Source: Rhizobium viscosum (lineage in GTDB: Bacteria > Pseudomonadota > Alphaproteobacteria > Rhizobiales > Rhizobiaceae). Taken from it: 64,000 bases of DNA. The notes beneath the pieces were generated by a model. The model was not told the DNA's origin. It worked only from the letters and a program-made list of their open reading frames with translations, and searched no databases. Shown piece by piece: positions 18,678 through 28,302 of this stretch (its first letter is position 1; each line of letters begins with the position of its first letter). Location: the NCBI RefSeq assembly GCF_014873945.1, contig NZ_JADBEC010000002.1:1736001-1800000 (forward strand). Reading direction: 5' to 3'. The position numbers and the translations under genes were made by a program.

Positions 18678-19391
18678 TCAATTTCGCGCAGCGGCCACCG
18701 CTTCGGCGAGGCCGGCCATCGAGGTGAAGTGATAGTCGGGCTCGGTGAATTCGGCCGGCTCGATGGTGCCGCCATATCCCTTCTGCGCATGGCGGCGCTC
18801 GATCCAGCAATTGGTCATGCCGAGCGCGCGCGAGATGCCGATGTCATGATATTGGCTCTGCGCCACGTGCAGAATATCACTTTTGGATGCGCCTTCGCCG
18901 GCCACGAAATCGAAGACGCTCTCGAAGAAAGCCGGATCCGGCTTTTCCGTTCCGGTATCGTCGGCCGTGAAAACGGCATGGAACGGGTTGCCGAGCTCGG
19001 CGGAGAAATGGTCGAAGGCCCAGCTCCGGGCATTGGTCATGGCGATCAGCCGGTAGTCGCGGGCAAGCCGCGCCATGGCCGCCGCGCTGTCGGGAAATGC
19101 CTTCCATGTCCTGGCGGAATCGCGCAGCCGTTCGCCATAGACCTTCTCGACGGGCAGGCCGAGATCGGGCGCGATGACGAGATAAACGCGCACGAGATCG
19201 TCGGGGAAGAGGATAGCATCCTCGTTGTAGCGGGCGGCGCGATAAAGCGTCAGCGCCTGCTCGCCGTCGATAGTCACACCCGCCTCGGCGGCGATCTCCT
19301 GGAGGCAGGACTTCAGGCCGCTCTCGAAATCGATCAAGGTCCCGACGACGTCGAAACTCATATATTTGAATTCAGGCAGAGACTTCGTCAT
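18678..19391 (-). CDS. HAD hydrolase, type II haloacid dehalogenase-like
   Basis: This 237-residue HAD-fold protein has motif I altered near residue 14: SFDVVGTLIDFE. The nucleophile Asp is kept, but the second Asp of the phosphatase form is absent, which is the haloacid-dehalogenase pattern. Motif II is in LIAMTNAR and the C-terminal motif in ILHVAQSQYHDI. Members hydrolyse C-Cl or related bonds; in catabolic islands they are often annotated only by fold. It lies directly upstream of the transporter operon. A second family member is encoded on the other strand at 22177-22845. Confidence 0.85.
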   Translation of the reverse strand: MTKSLPEFKYMSFDVVGTLIDFESGLKSCLQEIAAEAGVTIDGEQALTLYRAARYNEDAILFPDDLVRVYLVIAPDLGLPVEKVYGERLRDSARTWKAFPDSAAAMARLARDYRLIAMTNARSWAFDHFSAELGNPFHAVFTADDTGTEKPDPAFFESVFDFVAGEGASKSDILHVAQSQYHDIGISRALGMTNCWIERRHAQKGYGGTIEPAEFTEPDYHFTSMAGLAEAVAAARN

Positions 19392-19631
19392 GTCGTGTCC
19401 CCAGTGTCGGGCGCAGGCCGCTTCAGCCGCGGCCGCTTCGCAAAAATCTATCTCGTTCCCAAGCCCGGTTTTCCCGGGTTTCTTATGATGAGCCCCCTAT
19501 TTTAAAGGGGCGCTTGGCTTCTGCTCATCTGGAGTTTGGCACCTTCTCGGCACGGATTGCGCCGAATAGGCGCCGTGATGCGGCACAAAATTCTGAATAT
19601 CGGCATCCCGCAGTATTTCCTCGGTCGAGGT
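19392..19631. other. Gap between the HAD and aminotransferase genes
   Basis: This is a non-coding stretch. It contains an inverted repeat of GCCCC (19492-19496) and GGGGC (19507-19511) around an AT-rich loop, and a second imperfect CCCGG hairpin just beside it. Either could end the aminotransferase message. No gene was seen. Confidence 0.4.
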
Positions 19632-21008
19632 TCAATCCCTCAGCGCCCGCCTGACGTCGGGGTCCTCCAATGTCTGGTCGAGCGTCTTGGCGGTCCGTTC
19701 CAGGATCGCGTCGATATCGGCATCGGTGCAGCAGAGCGGCGGGGCATAGCCGATAACGCCGTTGGCGAAGGCGCGGATCACCAGGCCGTTCTCCCAGGCG
19801 CGGTCGAAAATGCGCCGCGCGGGCTGCGCTTCGGCGGGAAGCGGCGTGCGGGCCGTCTTGTCGGTCACGAGTTCGATTGCCGCCAGCATGCCGCGTCCGC
19901 GCACATCGCCGACCAGAGGATGGTCCTTCAACGCCTCGAGCCCCGCCATCAGCCGGGCGCCGGCCTTGACACCGTTCTCCAGCAGGCCGTTCTCGTAGAG
20001 CTTCAGCACCTCGAGGGCGACGGCGGCGCTGACCGGATGGGCGGAATAAGTATAGCCGTGACCGATCGCCGAAGCGCCAGCGCCCTCGGCGATCACCTGA
20101 TAGACATGGTCGGCCATGAAGACGGCACCCATCGGCACATAGCCCGATGTCAGCCCCTTGGCTGTCGTCATGAAATCGGGAACGACCTCCTCCTGCGAGC
20201 AGGCAAAGAGCGGTCCGGTGCGGCCGAAGCCGGTGATCACCTCATCAGCGACAAAGAGAATATCGAGCTCGCGGCAGAGGTCGCGCATAGCCTTGAGCCA
20301 GCCGTTCGGCGGAACGATGACGCCGCCGGAGCCCTGGATCGGCTCGGCATAGAATGCGGCGACGCGATCCGCGCCGATCGCCTCGACCTTGGCCCGCAAA
20401 GCGGCAAGCGATGCCGCGATGATCGCCTGCGGATCGTCGCCGGCCGGATTGCGGTAAGGATAGGGCGACGGAATCTTATGCTGCCAGTCGAAAGGAATGC
20501 CGAAGCCGTCATGGAAGACGGGCAGCGCGGTCAGGCCCGCACCGACCGTCGAGGAGCCGTGATAGCCCTGCTCGATCGAGATGAACTGGTCGCGCTGCGG
20601 CTTTCCGCGCGCGTTCCAGTAGTAGCGGATGAAGCGGACCGTGCTGTCGACGGCGTCGGAGCCGCCGAGCGTGAAATAGATGTGGCTCAGATCTCCGGGC
20701 GCCCGCTCGGCAAGCTCGGCGGCAAGGCGGATGGCCGGTTCCGAACCCAAGCCGAAATAGGCCGTCGCATAAGGCAGTTCGCGCATCTGGCGCGTCGCCG
20801 CCGCGACGATCGACTCGTGACCATAGCCGGCATTGACGCACCAGAGGCCGGCAAAGCCGTCGATCAGTTGGCGGCCGTAAGCATCGGTGACCGTCGCGCC
20901 CTTGGCGGAGGCGAGAACCCGCACGCCCTGCGCTTCATGGCCGCGATAAGAGGCAACCGGATGAACGAGATGAGCGCGGTCGAGCTCGATGAGGGAATTT
21001 CTGTACAT
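19632..21008 (-). CDS. Class III PLP-dependent aminotransferase
   Basis: This 458-residue enzyme is of the omega-amino acid/diamine:pyruvate type (SpuC-like). It has the GSDAVDSTVRFIRYY block, the PLP phosphate and ring contacts in LFVADEVITGFGRTG, and the Schiff-base Lys in MTTAKGLTSGYVPMGAV. It would transfer an amino group from a diamine, polyamine or omega-amino acid to pyruvate. It is followed by the HAD gene downstream and preceded within 14 bases by a GNAT gene. With the aldehyde dehydrogenases nearby this fits amine-to-aldehyde-to-acid conversion. Confidence 0.9.
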   Translation of the reverse strand: MYRNSLIELDRAHLVHPVASYRGHEAQGVRVLASAKGATVTDAYGRQLIDGFAGLWCVNAGYGHESIVAAATRQMRELPYATAYFGLGSEPAIRLAAELAERAPGDLSHIYFTLGGSDAVDSTVRFIRYYWNARGKPQRDQFISIEQGYHGSSTVGAGLTALPVFHDGFGIPFDWQHKIPSPYPYRNPAGDDPQAIIAASLAALRAKVEAIGADRVAAFYAEPIQGSGGVIVPPNGWLKAMRDLCRELDILFVADEVITGFGRTGPLFACSQEEVVPDFMTTAKGLTSGYVPMGAVFMADHVYQVIAEGAGASAIGHGYTYSAHPVSAAVALEVLKLYENGLLENGVKAGARLMAGLEALKDHPLVGDVRGRGMLAAIELVTDKTARTPLPAEAQPARRIFDRAWENGLVIRAFANGVIGYAPPLCCTDADIDAILERTAKTLDQTLEDPDVRRALRD

Positions 21009-21022
21009 GAACGTCTCCTGCC

Positions 21023-21859
21023 TCAGCCGAGGGCCTGATTGACGAGTGCGAAAGTGGCGGCGGCCGGATAGGCGGCGCGCGGGGTTAGCGGCTTTGCCAT
21101 GGCGATGCCGCCGCCGACATGGGCGAGGCCTTGCGCGGCGAGCCAGGGGGCAAGCCCGGTATCGGAAGTCGTGTCGATACGCAAAAACCGTCCGGGGCGG
21201 CGGGCGATGAAATGCGCGGCGAGAGCCTTGGCGTCATCGAGGCCGCCGGCAACGACAGGACCGATGACTTCGCCGCGGCCGAAAGCGCGCAGCACGGCAA
21301 AGCCGCAGATGCGACCGCCGCGGCGCATTACCGCGACGTCGCCGATTTTGGCGAGATAGGCGATCAATCGCCTGCGATCGGCGCCGAAGGCGCAACGGTC
21401 GAGTTCGATGATTGCATCGATGTCGGCGCCGGTCGCGGCTTCCGTTCCCGGCAAAGCAGCGACCTCTCCCGCAACGCCCTGATACTGCAGGATCGTGCCC
21501 GTCTGCGCAAAGCCGAGTTTTTCATAAAGCGGCAACCCCTCTTTCGTCGCGACCAAGCGGAGAGGCCGGCTGCCGGCGGTCTCCAATGCGGCATCCATCA
21601 GCCTGCGGCCGACGCCGCGTCCACGCATCGCCGCGTCGACGATCACCATGTTGATGGTGGCGCAGTCGGCCGCGTACATGGTCGTCAGCGCTGTTCCGAC
21701 GACGCGGCCCGCTTCGATCGCAACCACACCTTCGCTGAGAGCAAGCGCCATCTGCCAGTCTTCCAGCCGGTGCGGCCAGCCCGCCTGCCGGGAGAGGGAG
21801 ACCGCCGCTTCCAGGTGTTCGGGGCCGAAGGCCGCAAGGTCGATCTGACTTGTCTGCAT
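21023..21859 (-). CDS. GNAT N-acetyltransferase with C-terminal acetyltransferase-like domain
   Basis: This 278-residue protein contains an N-terminal GNAT domain with the acetyl-CoA loop RGRGVGRRLMDAAL near residue 80. A second domain follows (FGADRRRL, then FGRGEVIGPVVAG) of the YitH/HolE-associated type. It shares this two-domain layout and the FGADR and FGRG-VIGP motifs with the protein at 31129-32025. It may acetylate the amine substrate or an intermediate. The start at 21859 is chosen because AAGGA lies about 7 bases upstream; an ATG five codons earlier is possible. It precedes the aminotransferase gene. Confidence 0.82.
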   Translation of the reverse strand: MQTSQIDLAAFGPEHLEAAVSLSRQAGWPHRLEDWQMALALSEGVVAIEAGRVVGTALTTMYAADCATINMVIVDAAMRGRGVGRRLMDAALETAGSRPLRLVATKEGLPLYEKLGFAQTGTILQYQGVAGEVAALPGTEAATGADIDAIIELDRCAFGADRRRLIAYLAKIGDVAVMRRGGRICGFAVLRAFGRGEVIGPVVAGGLDDAKALAAHFIARRPGRFLRIDTTSDTGLAPWLAAQGLAHVGGGIAMAKPLTPRAAYPAAATFALVNQALG

Positions 21860-22176
21860 TGGGATGTCCTTCATCTCTTGCCGGCAAGTGTGATGCAGTA
21901 TCGACCGGCAGATTGTCTGAAGGCCACGATCCCGGCAGTATCTTATAGCGTTGGTCGGACGCTCCGCCGCATCTTATGCTGGCAGGCGCGCATGCTTCGC
22001 AAATCCCTCGGCCGAAACGAACAGCCGCGGCGGCGGCCATGCGCAACCTTCTGCCAAAGCCGGCTCAGGATACGAAACATTCTGCTTTGCCGGTCCGGAT
22101 TTCAGTCGAGCGGACGTCCGCACCGCGGCCTATGATGAGGGCAGACGAAACAACTGGAAACGCTCAGGATACCGTC
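21860..22176. other. Divergent promoter region between GNAT and HAD genes
   Basis: These 317 bases separate the leftward GNAT-aminotransferase unit and the rightward HAD-oxidase pair. An open frame extends from 21976 into the HAD gene but shows no family content. Promoters for both directions should lie here; no operator was recognised. Confidence 0.4.
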
Positions 22177-22845
22177 ATGGCTCACTTCCGTCCGAAATAC
22201 ATTACCTTCGATTGCTACGGCACGCTGACCAACTTTCAAATGGCGGAAGCGGCCCGCGATCTCTATGGCGAACAGCTCGACGAGGCGCGCATGGTGGAGT
22301 TCATCAAGAACTTCGCAGCCTATCGCCTCGACGAAATCCTCGGCGACTGGAAGCCCTATAAAGAAGTGGTGCACAATTCTCTCGAACGGGCCTGCAAGCG
22401 CAACGGCATAATATTCCGCGAGGAAGCCGCGCGCATGGTCTATGAGCGCGTGCCGACCTGGGGGCCGCATGCCGACGTCCCGGCCGGTCTTTCGAAGGTT
22501 GCCAAGGAAATTCCGCTGGTAATCCTGTCCAACGCAATGAACGTGCAGATCATGTCGAACGTAGAGAAACTCGGAGCGCCGTTCTATGCGGTCTATACCG
22601 CAGAGCAGGCCAATGCCTACAAGCCGCGCTTCCAGGCCTTCGAATACATGTTCGACATGCTGGGCTGCGGCCCCGAAGACATCCTCCATTGCTCCTCGTC
22701 CTTCCGCTACGACCTGATGTCGGCCCATGATCTCGGGATCAAGAACAAGGTCTGGGTCAATCGTGGCCACGAGCCTGCCAACCCCTATTACGGCTATGTC
22801 GAGATTCCCGATATTTCGGGTCTGCCCGGCGTCGTTGGGCTTTGA
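22177..22845 (+). CDS. HAD hydrolase, type II haloacid dehalogenase-like
   Basis: This 222-residue protein has motif I ITFDCYGTLTNFQ near residue 9, with a single nucleophile Asp as in haloacid dehalogenases, and motif II VILSNAMN. Later come KPRFQAFEYMFDMLG and a tail VEIPDISGLPGVVGL. The start at 22177 (MAHFRPKYITFD) follows AGGAT. It lies 12 bases upstream of a DAO-family oxidase gene, so the two form a rightward pair. It is related in fold to, but clearly distinct from, the HAD protein at 18678-19391. Confidence 0.86.
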   Translation: MAHFRPKYITFDCYGTLTNFQMAEAARDLYGEQLDEARMVEFIKNFAAYRLDEILGDWKPYKEVVHNSLERACKRNGIIFREEAARMVYERVPTWGPHADVPAGLSKVAKEIPLVILSNAMNVQIMSNVEKLGAPFYAVYTAEQANAYKPRFQAFEYMFDMLGCGPEDILHCSSSFRYDLMSAHDLGIKNKVWVNRGHEPANPYYGYVEIPDISGLPGVVGL

Positions 22846-22857
22846 GGACGCGAGGCG

Positions 22858-24132
22858 ATGAAGCTTCAATCCTACTGGCACGATACCGCTCCGGCTTTCG
22901 CCAATGCGGCGCAGGGGCCTGTCGAAGGTCACTATGACGTCGCGGTCATCGGCGCCGGCTTTACGGGGCTTGCCGCGGCGCGCCAGCTCGCCAAGGCGGG
23001 TGCGCGCGCCATCGTGCTGGAGGCTGAGAGGGTCGGCTGGGGAGCATCCGGGCGCAATGGCGGCCATCTCAACAACGGCCTTGCCCACAGCTTCATCGGC
23101 GCCAAGGCCGAACTCGGCAAGGAGCGCGCCATCGCGCTCTACCAGGCACTCGACGCCTCGATCGACACGATCGAGGCGATCGTCGCCGAGGAGGAGATCG
23201 ACTGCAATTTCCGCCGCGCCGGGAAACTCAAGCTCGCCTCCAAGCCACAGCATTTCGATGCGATCGCCCGCAATTTCGAGGCTGTTCACGCCGAAGTGGA
23301 TCCCGAGACGGCCCTGCTGTCGGCAAGCGAACTGAAAAACGAGGTCGGCGCGACCTTTCATGGCGCGATGCTGTCGAAGAAAAGCGCCATGATGCATATG
23401 GGGCGCTATGTCGTCGGGCTGGCGGAAGCGGCCGGACGCCATGGCGCGATCATCGTTGAAAACGCTGCTGTCACCGACCATCGCCGGGCGGATGGCAGAC
23501 ATGTGCTGAAGACCGCCAAGGGCGTCGTGACGGCGGATCAGGTGCTGATCGCAACGGGCGCCTATACGACGCCCAACTTCGGCTATTTCCGCCGCCGCAT
23601 CATCCCGGTCGGCAGCTTCATCATCGCAACCCGGCCGCTGACGCAAGCGGAGATCGCGGCGACCATGCCCGGCAACCGCACCTGCGTGAACTCGATGAAT
23701 ATCGGCAATTACTGGCGGCTGGCACCCGACAACCGGCTGATCTTCGGGGGCAGGGCACGCTTCTCCGCCGCCTCGGATCAGCGCTCCGATGCCAAAAGCG
23801 GCGCGATCCTGCGCGAGAGCCTCAGCCGCATCTTTCCGCAGCTTGCCGATGTCGAGATCGATTATTGCTGGGGCGGGCTGGTCGACATGACCAAGGACCG
23901 CTACCCCCGCGCCGGATATCAGGACGGAGCCTGGTTTGCGATGGGCTATTCCGGCCATGGGGCGCAGCTCTCAACCCATCTCGGCATGATGATCGCCGAC
24001 GCGATCCTCGGCCGCCCGGACCATAATCCATTGAAGGGTCTGGAATGGCCGGCGGTGCCCGGTCATTTCGGCAAGCCGTGGTTCCTGCCGCTGGTGGGAC
24101 TCTATTACAAGATGCTCGACAAGGTTCAGTAA
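22858..24132 (+). CDS. FAD-dependent oxidoreductase, PuuB/DadA-like
   Basis: This 424-residue DAO-fold enzyme opens MKLQSYWHDTAP, a start typical of gamma-glutamylputrescine oxidase (PuuB)-like proteins. The FAD motif VAVIGAGFTGLAAARQLA lies near residue 29 and WGASGRNGGHLNNG near 60. The C-terminal part has AMGYSGHGAQLSTHLG. It would oxidise an amine or gamma-glutamyl-amine to the aldehyde, fitting the PuuC-like and GabD-like dehydrogenases encoded convergently just beyond. A strong terminator follows the stop. Confidence 0.88.
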   Translation: MKLQSYWHDTAPAFANAAQGPVEGHYDVAVIGAGFTGLAAARQLAKAGARAIVLEAERVGWGASGRNGGHLNNGLAHSFIGAKAELGKERAIALYQALDASIDTIEAIVAEEEIDCNFRRAGKLKLASKPQHFDAIARNFEAVHAEVDPETALLSASELKNEVGATFHGAMLSKKSAMMHMGRYVVGLAEAAGRHGAIIVENAAVTDHRRADGRHVLKTAKGVVTADQVLIATGAYTTPNFGYFRRRIIPVGSFIIATRPLTQAEIAATMPGNRTCVNSMNIGNYWRLAPDNRLIFGGRARFSAASDQRSDAKSGAILRESLSRIFPQLADVEIDYCWGGLVDMTKDRYPRAGYQDGAWFAMGYSGHGAQLSTHLGMMIADAILGRPDHNPLKGLEWPAVPGHFGKPWFLPLVGLYYKMLDKVQ

Positions 24133-24158
24133 GCCGGCTGTATCTTTTTCCTCCCAGG

Positions 24159-24194
24159 CAGATAGAGGGGTTGTGTTGGCAACCCCTCTATCTG
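24159..24194. terminator. Strong bidirectional terminator between convergent genes
   Basis: A perfect 15-bp inverted repeat (CAGATAGAGGGGTTG and its complement) encloses a 6-base loop and is followed by TTTTAT on the plus strand. AAAAAGATA-type sequence on the other side supplies a T-run for the minus strand. It separates the PuuB-like gene from the gabD-like gene reading toward it. Confidence 0.9.
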
Positions 24195-24213
24195 TTTTAT
24201 CGGCAGGAACCGG

Positions 24214-25671
24214 TCAGGCGAGGCCGCCGATGTGGAAGGATTTCATTTCGAGATATTCCTCGATGCCGGCCTGCGCGCCTTCGCGGCCGAGCCCCGACTG
24301 CTTGACGCCGCCGAAGGGGGCGACCTCGGTCGAGATGGCGCCGGTGTTGAGGCCCACCATGCCGAATTCGAGCGCTTCGCCGACCCGCCAGGCGCGCTTG
24401 AGGCTTTCCGTATAGAAATAGGCGGCAAGGCCGTAGGGCGTGCCGTTGGCTGCGGCGAGCGCCTCTTCCTCGGTCTCGAAGCGGAAGAGCGGCGCGACGG
24501 GACCGAAGGTCTCCTCGCTGGCAAGCTGCATCTCGGTGGTCGCGCCGGTCAGGACCATGGGGGCTGTATATTGCCGGCCGGCCGGCAGCTCCGCTCTTCT
24601 GGTGACGATCGTCGCGCCTTTGGCCAGCGCATCATCGATGTGGCGGTTGATCTTGGCGACCGCCGCCTCGTTGATCATAGGCCCGATCGCCACGCCTGTT
24701 TCCGTTCCCGGACCGACCTTCATCCTGTCGACACGGGCCGCGAGCTTCTCGGCAAAGGCGTCATAGACGCCGGCCTGGACGAGAATGCGGTTGGCGCAGA
24801 CGCAGGTCTGGCCGCCATTGCGGAATTTCGAGGCGATCGCGCCCTCGACAGCGGCATCGAGATCTGCATCGTCGAAGACAATGAACGGCGCGTTGCCGCC
24901 GAGTTCCAGGGAAAGTCGCTTCACGCTGTCCGCGGCACCCCGCATCAACAGCGAGCCGACGCGGGTCGAGCCGGTGAAGGAGATCTTGCGGACCGCCTCG
25001 TTGGCCATGATCTCGTTGCCGATCCCGGTCGGCATGCCGGTGACGATGTTGATCACGCCGGCCGGAATGCCGGCTTTTTCAGCAAGCCAGCCGATGGCGA
25101 GCGCCGAAAACGGCGTGAATTCCGAGGGCTTGATGACGACGGTGCAGCCGGCGGCGAGTGCGGGCGCCACCTTGCGGGCGATCATCGCATTCGGAAAGTT
25201 CCAGGGCGTGATGATGCCGCAGACGCCGACCGGCTCCTTCAGCACCACAATACGGCGGTCCGCCGTCGGCGAGGGGATCGTGTGGCCGCCGATTCGGCGG
25301 GCTTCCTCAGCAAACCATTTGACGAAGGAGGCGCCATAGCGGATCTCGCCGCGCGCCTCGTCGAGCGGCTTGCCCTGTTCCGTGGTCAGGATCAGCGCCA
25401 GATCCTCGATATGGTCGATCATCAGCGCGTGCCAGGTTTCCAGCAGCGCGGCGCGCTCGGCATGGGTCTTTTTCTTCCATGGACCATAGGCCGCCTCGGC
25501 GGCTTCGATCGCGGCGCGCGTTTCGGCGGCTCCCATGTCGGGCACCGTGCCGATGACCGTTTGCGTGGCCGGATCGGTGACCTCGACGCTATTGCCGGAT
25601 GCGGCGGCAATCCATTTTCCGCCGATGAGCGCCTGTTGCCGGAAGAGGCCGGTTTCCTTCAAGTTCTGCAT
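24214..25671 (-). CDS. gabD: NAD(P)-dependent succinate-semialdehyde dehydrogenase-type aldehyde dehydrogenase
   Basis: This 485-residue aldehyde dehydrogenase has hallmarks close to GabD: TPWNFPNAMIARKVAPALAA, the FTGSTRVGS loop, general base in LELGGNAPFIVFDDADL, nucleophile Cys in RNGGQTCVCANR, and a C-terminal LNTGAISTEVAPFGGVKQSG. It converts succinate semialdehyde to succinate, linking GABA and polyamine breakdown to the TCA cycle. It is the last gene of the leftward run that starts with the deacetylase gene. Specificity is inferred from motif similarity. Confidence 0.88.
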   Translation of the reverse strand: MQNLKETGLFRQQALIGGKWIAAASGNSVEVTDPATQTVIGTVPDMGAAETRAAIEAAEAAYGPWKKKTHAERAALLETWHALMIDHIEDLALILTTEQGKPLDEARGEIRYGASFVKWFAEEARRIGGHTIPSPTADRRIVVLKEPVGVCGIITPWNFPNAMIARKVAPALAAGCTVVIKPSEFTPFSALAIGWLAEKAGIPAGVINIVTGMPTGIGNEIMANEAVRKISFTGSTRVGSLLMRGAADSVKRLSLELGGNAPFIVFDDADLDAAVEGAIASKFRNGGQTCVCANRILVQAGVYDAFAEKLAARVDRMKVGPGTETGVAIGPMINEAAVAKINRHIDDALAKGATIVTRRAELPAGRQYTAPMVLTGATTEMQLASEETFGPVAPLFRFETEEEALAAANGTPYGLAAYFYTESLKRAWRVGEALEFGMVGLNTGAISTEVAPFGGVKQSGLGREGAQAGIEEYLEMKSFHIGGLA

Positions 25672-25693
25672 CTGTCTATCCCCGATGAAGATG

Positions 25694-26734
25694 TTACAAC
25701 TGAGCGAGAATGGAGGCGGTGATCGCCTCGGTTCTGTCCTTGCCCTGGATCGTGCCGATGCCGCAGGCGGTGGTCCATTCGATCGCCTTGATGATGGCGC
25801 CGGCGGCGGCTCTCTCGCCGAGGTGATCGAGCATCATGGCGCCGGACCAGATGGCGGCGATCGGATTGGCGATGCCGAGATGGGCGATGTCGGGCGCCGA
25901 TCCATGTACGGGTTCGAACATCGACGGCGCGCTGCGATCGGGATTGATATTGGCGGAGGCGGCAAAGCCGAGCCCGCCCTGGATAGCGGCGCCGAGGTCG
26001 GTCAGGATATCGCCGAAGAGATTGGAGGCGACGACCACATCGAGGCTTTCCGGCGCCATCACCATGCGCGCCGCCATGGCATCGATGTGATAGCTCGTGA
26101 CCTCGACATCGGCATATTCATCGGCGAGCTTACGGGTGATCTCGTCCCAGAAGACCATCGAAAATTTCTGGGCGTTCGACTTCGTCACCGAGGCGAGCTT
26201 GCCGCGGCGGGCGCGCGCCTGTTCGAATGCGAAGCGCAGGATGCGTTCGACGCCCGTCCGGGTGAAGATCGATGTCTCGACGGCGACCTCGTCCGCCGTG
26301 CCCTGATGGACGCGGCCGCCGGCGCCGGAATATTCGCCCTCGGTGTTTTCGCGGATGCAGAGGATATCGAAGCCTGCCGATCTCAGCGGACCCTGCACAC
26401 CGGGCAGCAGCCGATGCGGGCGGATATTGGCATATTGCACGAAGCTCTTGCGGATCGGCAGCAAAAGGCCATGCAGCGATACCGAATCCGGCACCTCCGC
26501 CGGCCAGCCGACTGCGCCGAGCAGAATGGCGTCGAAACCGCGCAGCGTCTCGATGCCATCGGCCGGCATCATCGCGCCGGTCTCTTTGTAGAAGGCGCAG
26601 GACCAGGGGAATTCCTTACCGTCAAGCATGAAGCCCGCCTTGTCGGCTGCCTTCTGCAGCACCGACCAGGCGGCTGCGGTGACATCGCGTCCGATGCCGT
26701 CGCCGGGAATAAGAGCGATCCGATAGTTTGTCAT
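25694..26734 (-). CDS. Tartrate dehydrogenase/isopropylmalate dehydrogenase-family enzyme
   Basis: This 346-residue beta-decarboxylating dehydrogenase has the N-terminal IALIPGDGIGRDV block, substrate-binding RENTEGEYSGAG, the Asp-rich metal site SNLFGDILTDLGAAIQGG, and MFEPVHGSAPDIA. The RENTEGEYS form with an SVSLHGLLLPIR stretch is typical of the tartrate dehydrogenase/decarboxylase subgroup rather than LeuB. It acts on a 2-hydroxy-dicarboxylate with NAD. It lies between two aldehyde dehydrogenase genes in one operon. Confidence 0.87.
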   Translation of the reverse strand: MTNYRIALIPGDGIGRDVTAAAWSVLQKAADKAGFMLDGKEFPWSCAFYKETGAMMPADGIETLRGFDAILLGAVGWPAEVPDSVSLHGLLLPIRKSFVQYANIRPHRLLPGVQGPLRSAGFDILCIRENTEGEYSGAGGRVHQGTADEVAVETSIFTRTGVERILRFAFEQARARRGKLASVTKSNAQKFSMVFWDEITRKLADEYADVEVTSYHIDAMAARMVMAPESLDVVVASNLFGDILTDLGAAIQGGLGFAASANINPDRSAPSMFEPVHGSAPDIAHLGIANPIAAIWSGAMMLDHLGERAAAGAIIKAIEWTTACGIGTIQGKDRTEAITASILAQL

Positions 26735-26747
26735 GGCGATATCCTCC

Positions 26748-28211
26748 TCAAAGGCTGATCAAGACGCTCTTGCTCTTGCGGTTGGCGTGATAGGCCTCGC
26801 GGCCGAGATCCTTGCCGATGCCCGACTGCTTGTAGCCGCCGGTCGGCAGGATATGATCGCGCGAGCGGTTGTATCGGTTGACCCAGACCGTTCCGGCCTG
26901 CAGACGGCGGGTGAGCCGGATTGCCCGGGAAAGGTCCCGGGTGAAGAGCCCGGCGGCAAGGCCGTAGGTCGGATGGTCGGCAAGTGCAAGCGCCTCCTCC
27001 TCGTCCCGGAAGGTCTGGAGCGTCAGCACGGGACCGAAAATCTCTTCGGTGATGGCGGGTGAGTTCCGGTCGATCCCGGCGATCAGGGTCGGCCTGTAGA
27101 AATAGCCGGGACCCTCCATCGGCATGCCGCCGGCCAGGCATTCGCCGCCGGCTTCGACAGCCGCCGAGACGATCGAATGGATGCGATCCTGCTGCCTGTC
27201 GGAAATGATCGGCGAATATTGCGCCGCGCCATCCCAGGTCGGGGCGGCAGCCACGATCTTCATGCGGGCGACGATCGCCTCGACGAGCGGGGCGGCCGCA
27301 GTTTCCTCGACGATGAGGCGGGAGCCGGCCACGCAGGCCTGGCCGGCATTGCTCATGATGCCGGCGGCAATCGCAGCCGCCGTCTTGCCGAGATCCGCAT
27401 CGGCGAAAACGAGCTGCGGGCTCTTGCCGCCAAGCTCCAGCGTCATCGGCTTGATGCCGGTGCGGGCGATGTTTTCCATGATCGCCGAACCCGCGCGCGT
27501 CGAGCCGGTGAAGCTGACCTTGCTGATGTCAGGATGTCCAGTAATCGCCGTGCCGGTGACAGGGCCGTCACCCAGTACGACATTGATCAGGCCGACAGGC
27601 AGGCCGGCGCGAAGCGCGAGTTCGGCAAGGCGGATGGTCGAAAAGGGCGTGATCTCGGACGGCTTCAGAACCACGGCATTGCCGGCGGCGAGCGCCGGGC
27701 CGAGCTTCCAAGCCGCCATCGATACCGGAAAATTCCACGGTGTGATCGCGCCGACCACGCCATAGGGCTCGGTCATGATCATGCCGAGATTGCCGTCGTC
27801 GGTCGGCACCAGATCGCTGCCTTCCTTGTCGGCAAACTCGGCGAAGAAGCGGATCTGTTCGGCTGATACCGCGATGTCGCCTTCCACCAGATGGCCGACG
27901 GGACGGGTCGATGACAGCGCCTCCAGCCTTGCGAGCTCGGGCGCTTCCTGCTCGATCAGATCGGCCCATCGATGCAGCACCTTCAGGCGCTCACGCGGGC
28001 GAATGCCGCCCCAGTTGCTGTCCTTCAGCGCGGCCTTTGCGGATTGAACGGCATGGTCGACCAGGTCCTCGCCGGCGACAGGGCAATCGGCATAGGCCTT
28101 GCCGTCGGACGGGCGGCGCATGGGAATGACGCCCTCGGCCGGTATGAGGCGATCTCCAATGAGATGGCCGATGGGAAGGGAAATTCTGTCGGGATCGAAA
28201 CTTAGGGTCAT
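26748..28211 (-). CDS. NAD-dependent aldehyde dehydrogenase, PuuC-like
   Basis: The protein has 487 residues with TPWNFPVSMAAWKLGPALAA, FTGSTRAGS, general base in LELGGKSPQLVFADADL and nucleophile Cys in SNAGQACVAGSR. It is close to gamma-glutamyl-gamma-aminobutyraldehyde and related omega-aminoaldehyde dehydrogenases. The start at 28211 (MTLSFDPDRISLPIG) is supported by CGAGG upstream; the longer frame to 28352 is not family-like. Its first 39 residues match the truncated copy at 5656-5774. Confidence 0.88.
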   Translation of the reverse strand: MTLSFDPDRISLPIGHLIGDRLIPAEGVIPMRRPSDGKAYADCPVAGEDLVDHAVQSAKAALKDSNWGGIRPRERLKVLHRWADLIEQEAPELARLEALSSTRPVGHLVEGDIAVSAEQIRFFAEFADKEGSDLVPTDDGNLGMIMTEPYGVVGAITPWNFPVSMAAWKLGPALAAGNAVVLKPSEITPFSTIRLAELALRAGLPVGLINVVLGDGPVTGTAITGHPDISKVSFTGSTRAGSAIMENIARTGIKPMTLELGGKSPQLVFADADLGKTAAAIAAGIMSNAGQACVAGSRLIVEETAAAPLVEAIVARMKIVAAAPTWDGAAQYSPIISDRQQDRIHSIVSAAVEAGGECLAGGMPMEGPGYFYRPTLIAGIDRNSPAITEEIFGPVLTLQTFRDEEEALALADHPTYGLAAGLFTRDLSRAIRLTRRLQAGTVWVNRYNRSRDHILPTGGYKQSGIGKDLGREAYHANRKSKSVLISL

Positions 28212-28302
28212 GGCAATACCTCGGATCACTGAAACGAGGCTAGCCGAACGGCCGAAGTAGCTTGATCCGATGATGGCGGGGAGGGCAGCGGAAAAACCCG
28301 TT

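Noticed and set aside
22102..23958. 618-codon minus-strand frame opposite the HAD and PuuB-like genes
   Set aside because: It has no recognisable domains and is fully overlapped by two clear genes.
24232..25722. 496-codon plus-strand frame opposite gabD
   Set aside because: It is a shadow of a canonical aldehyde dehydrogenase gene.
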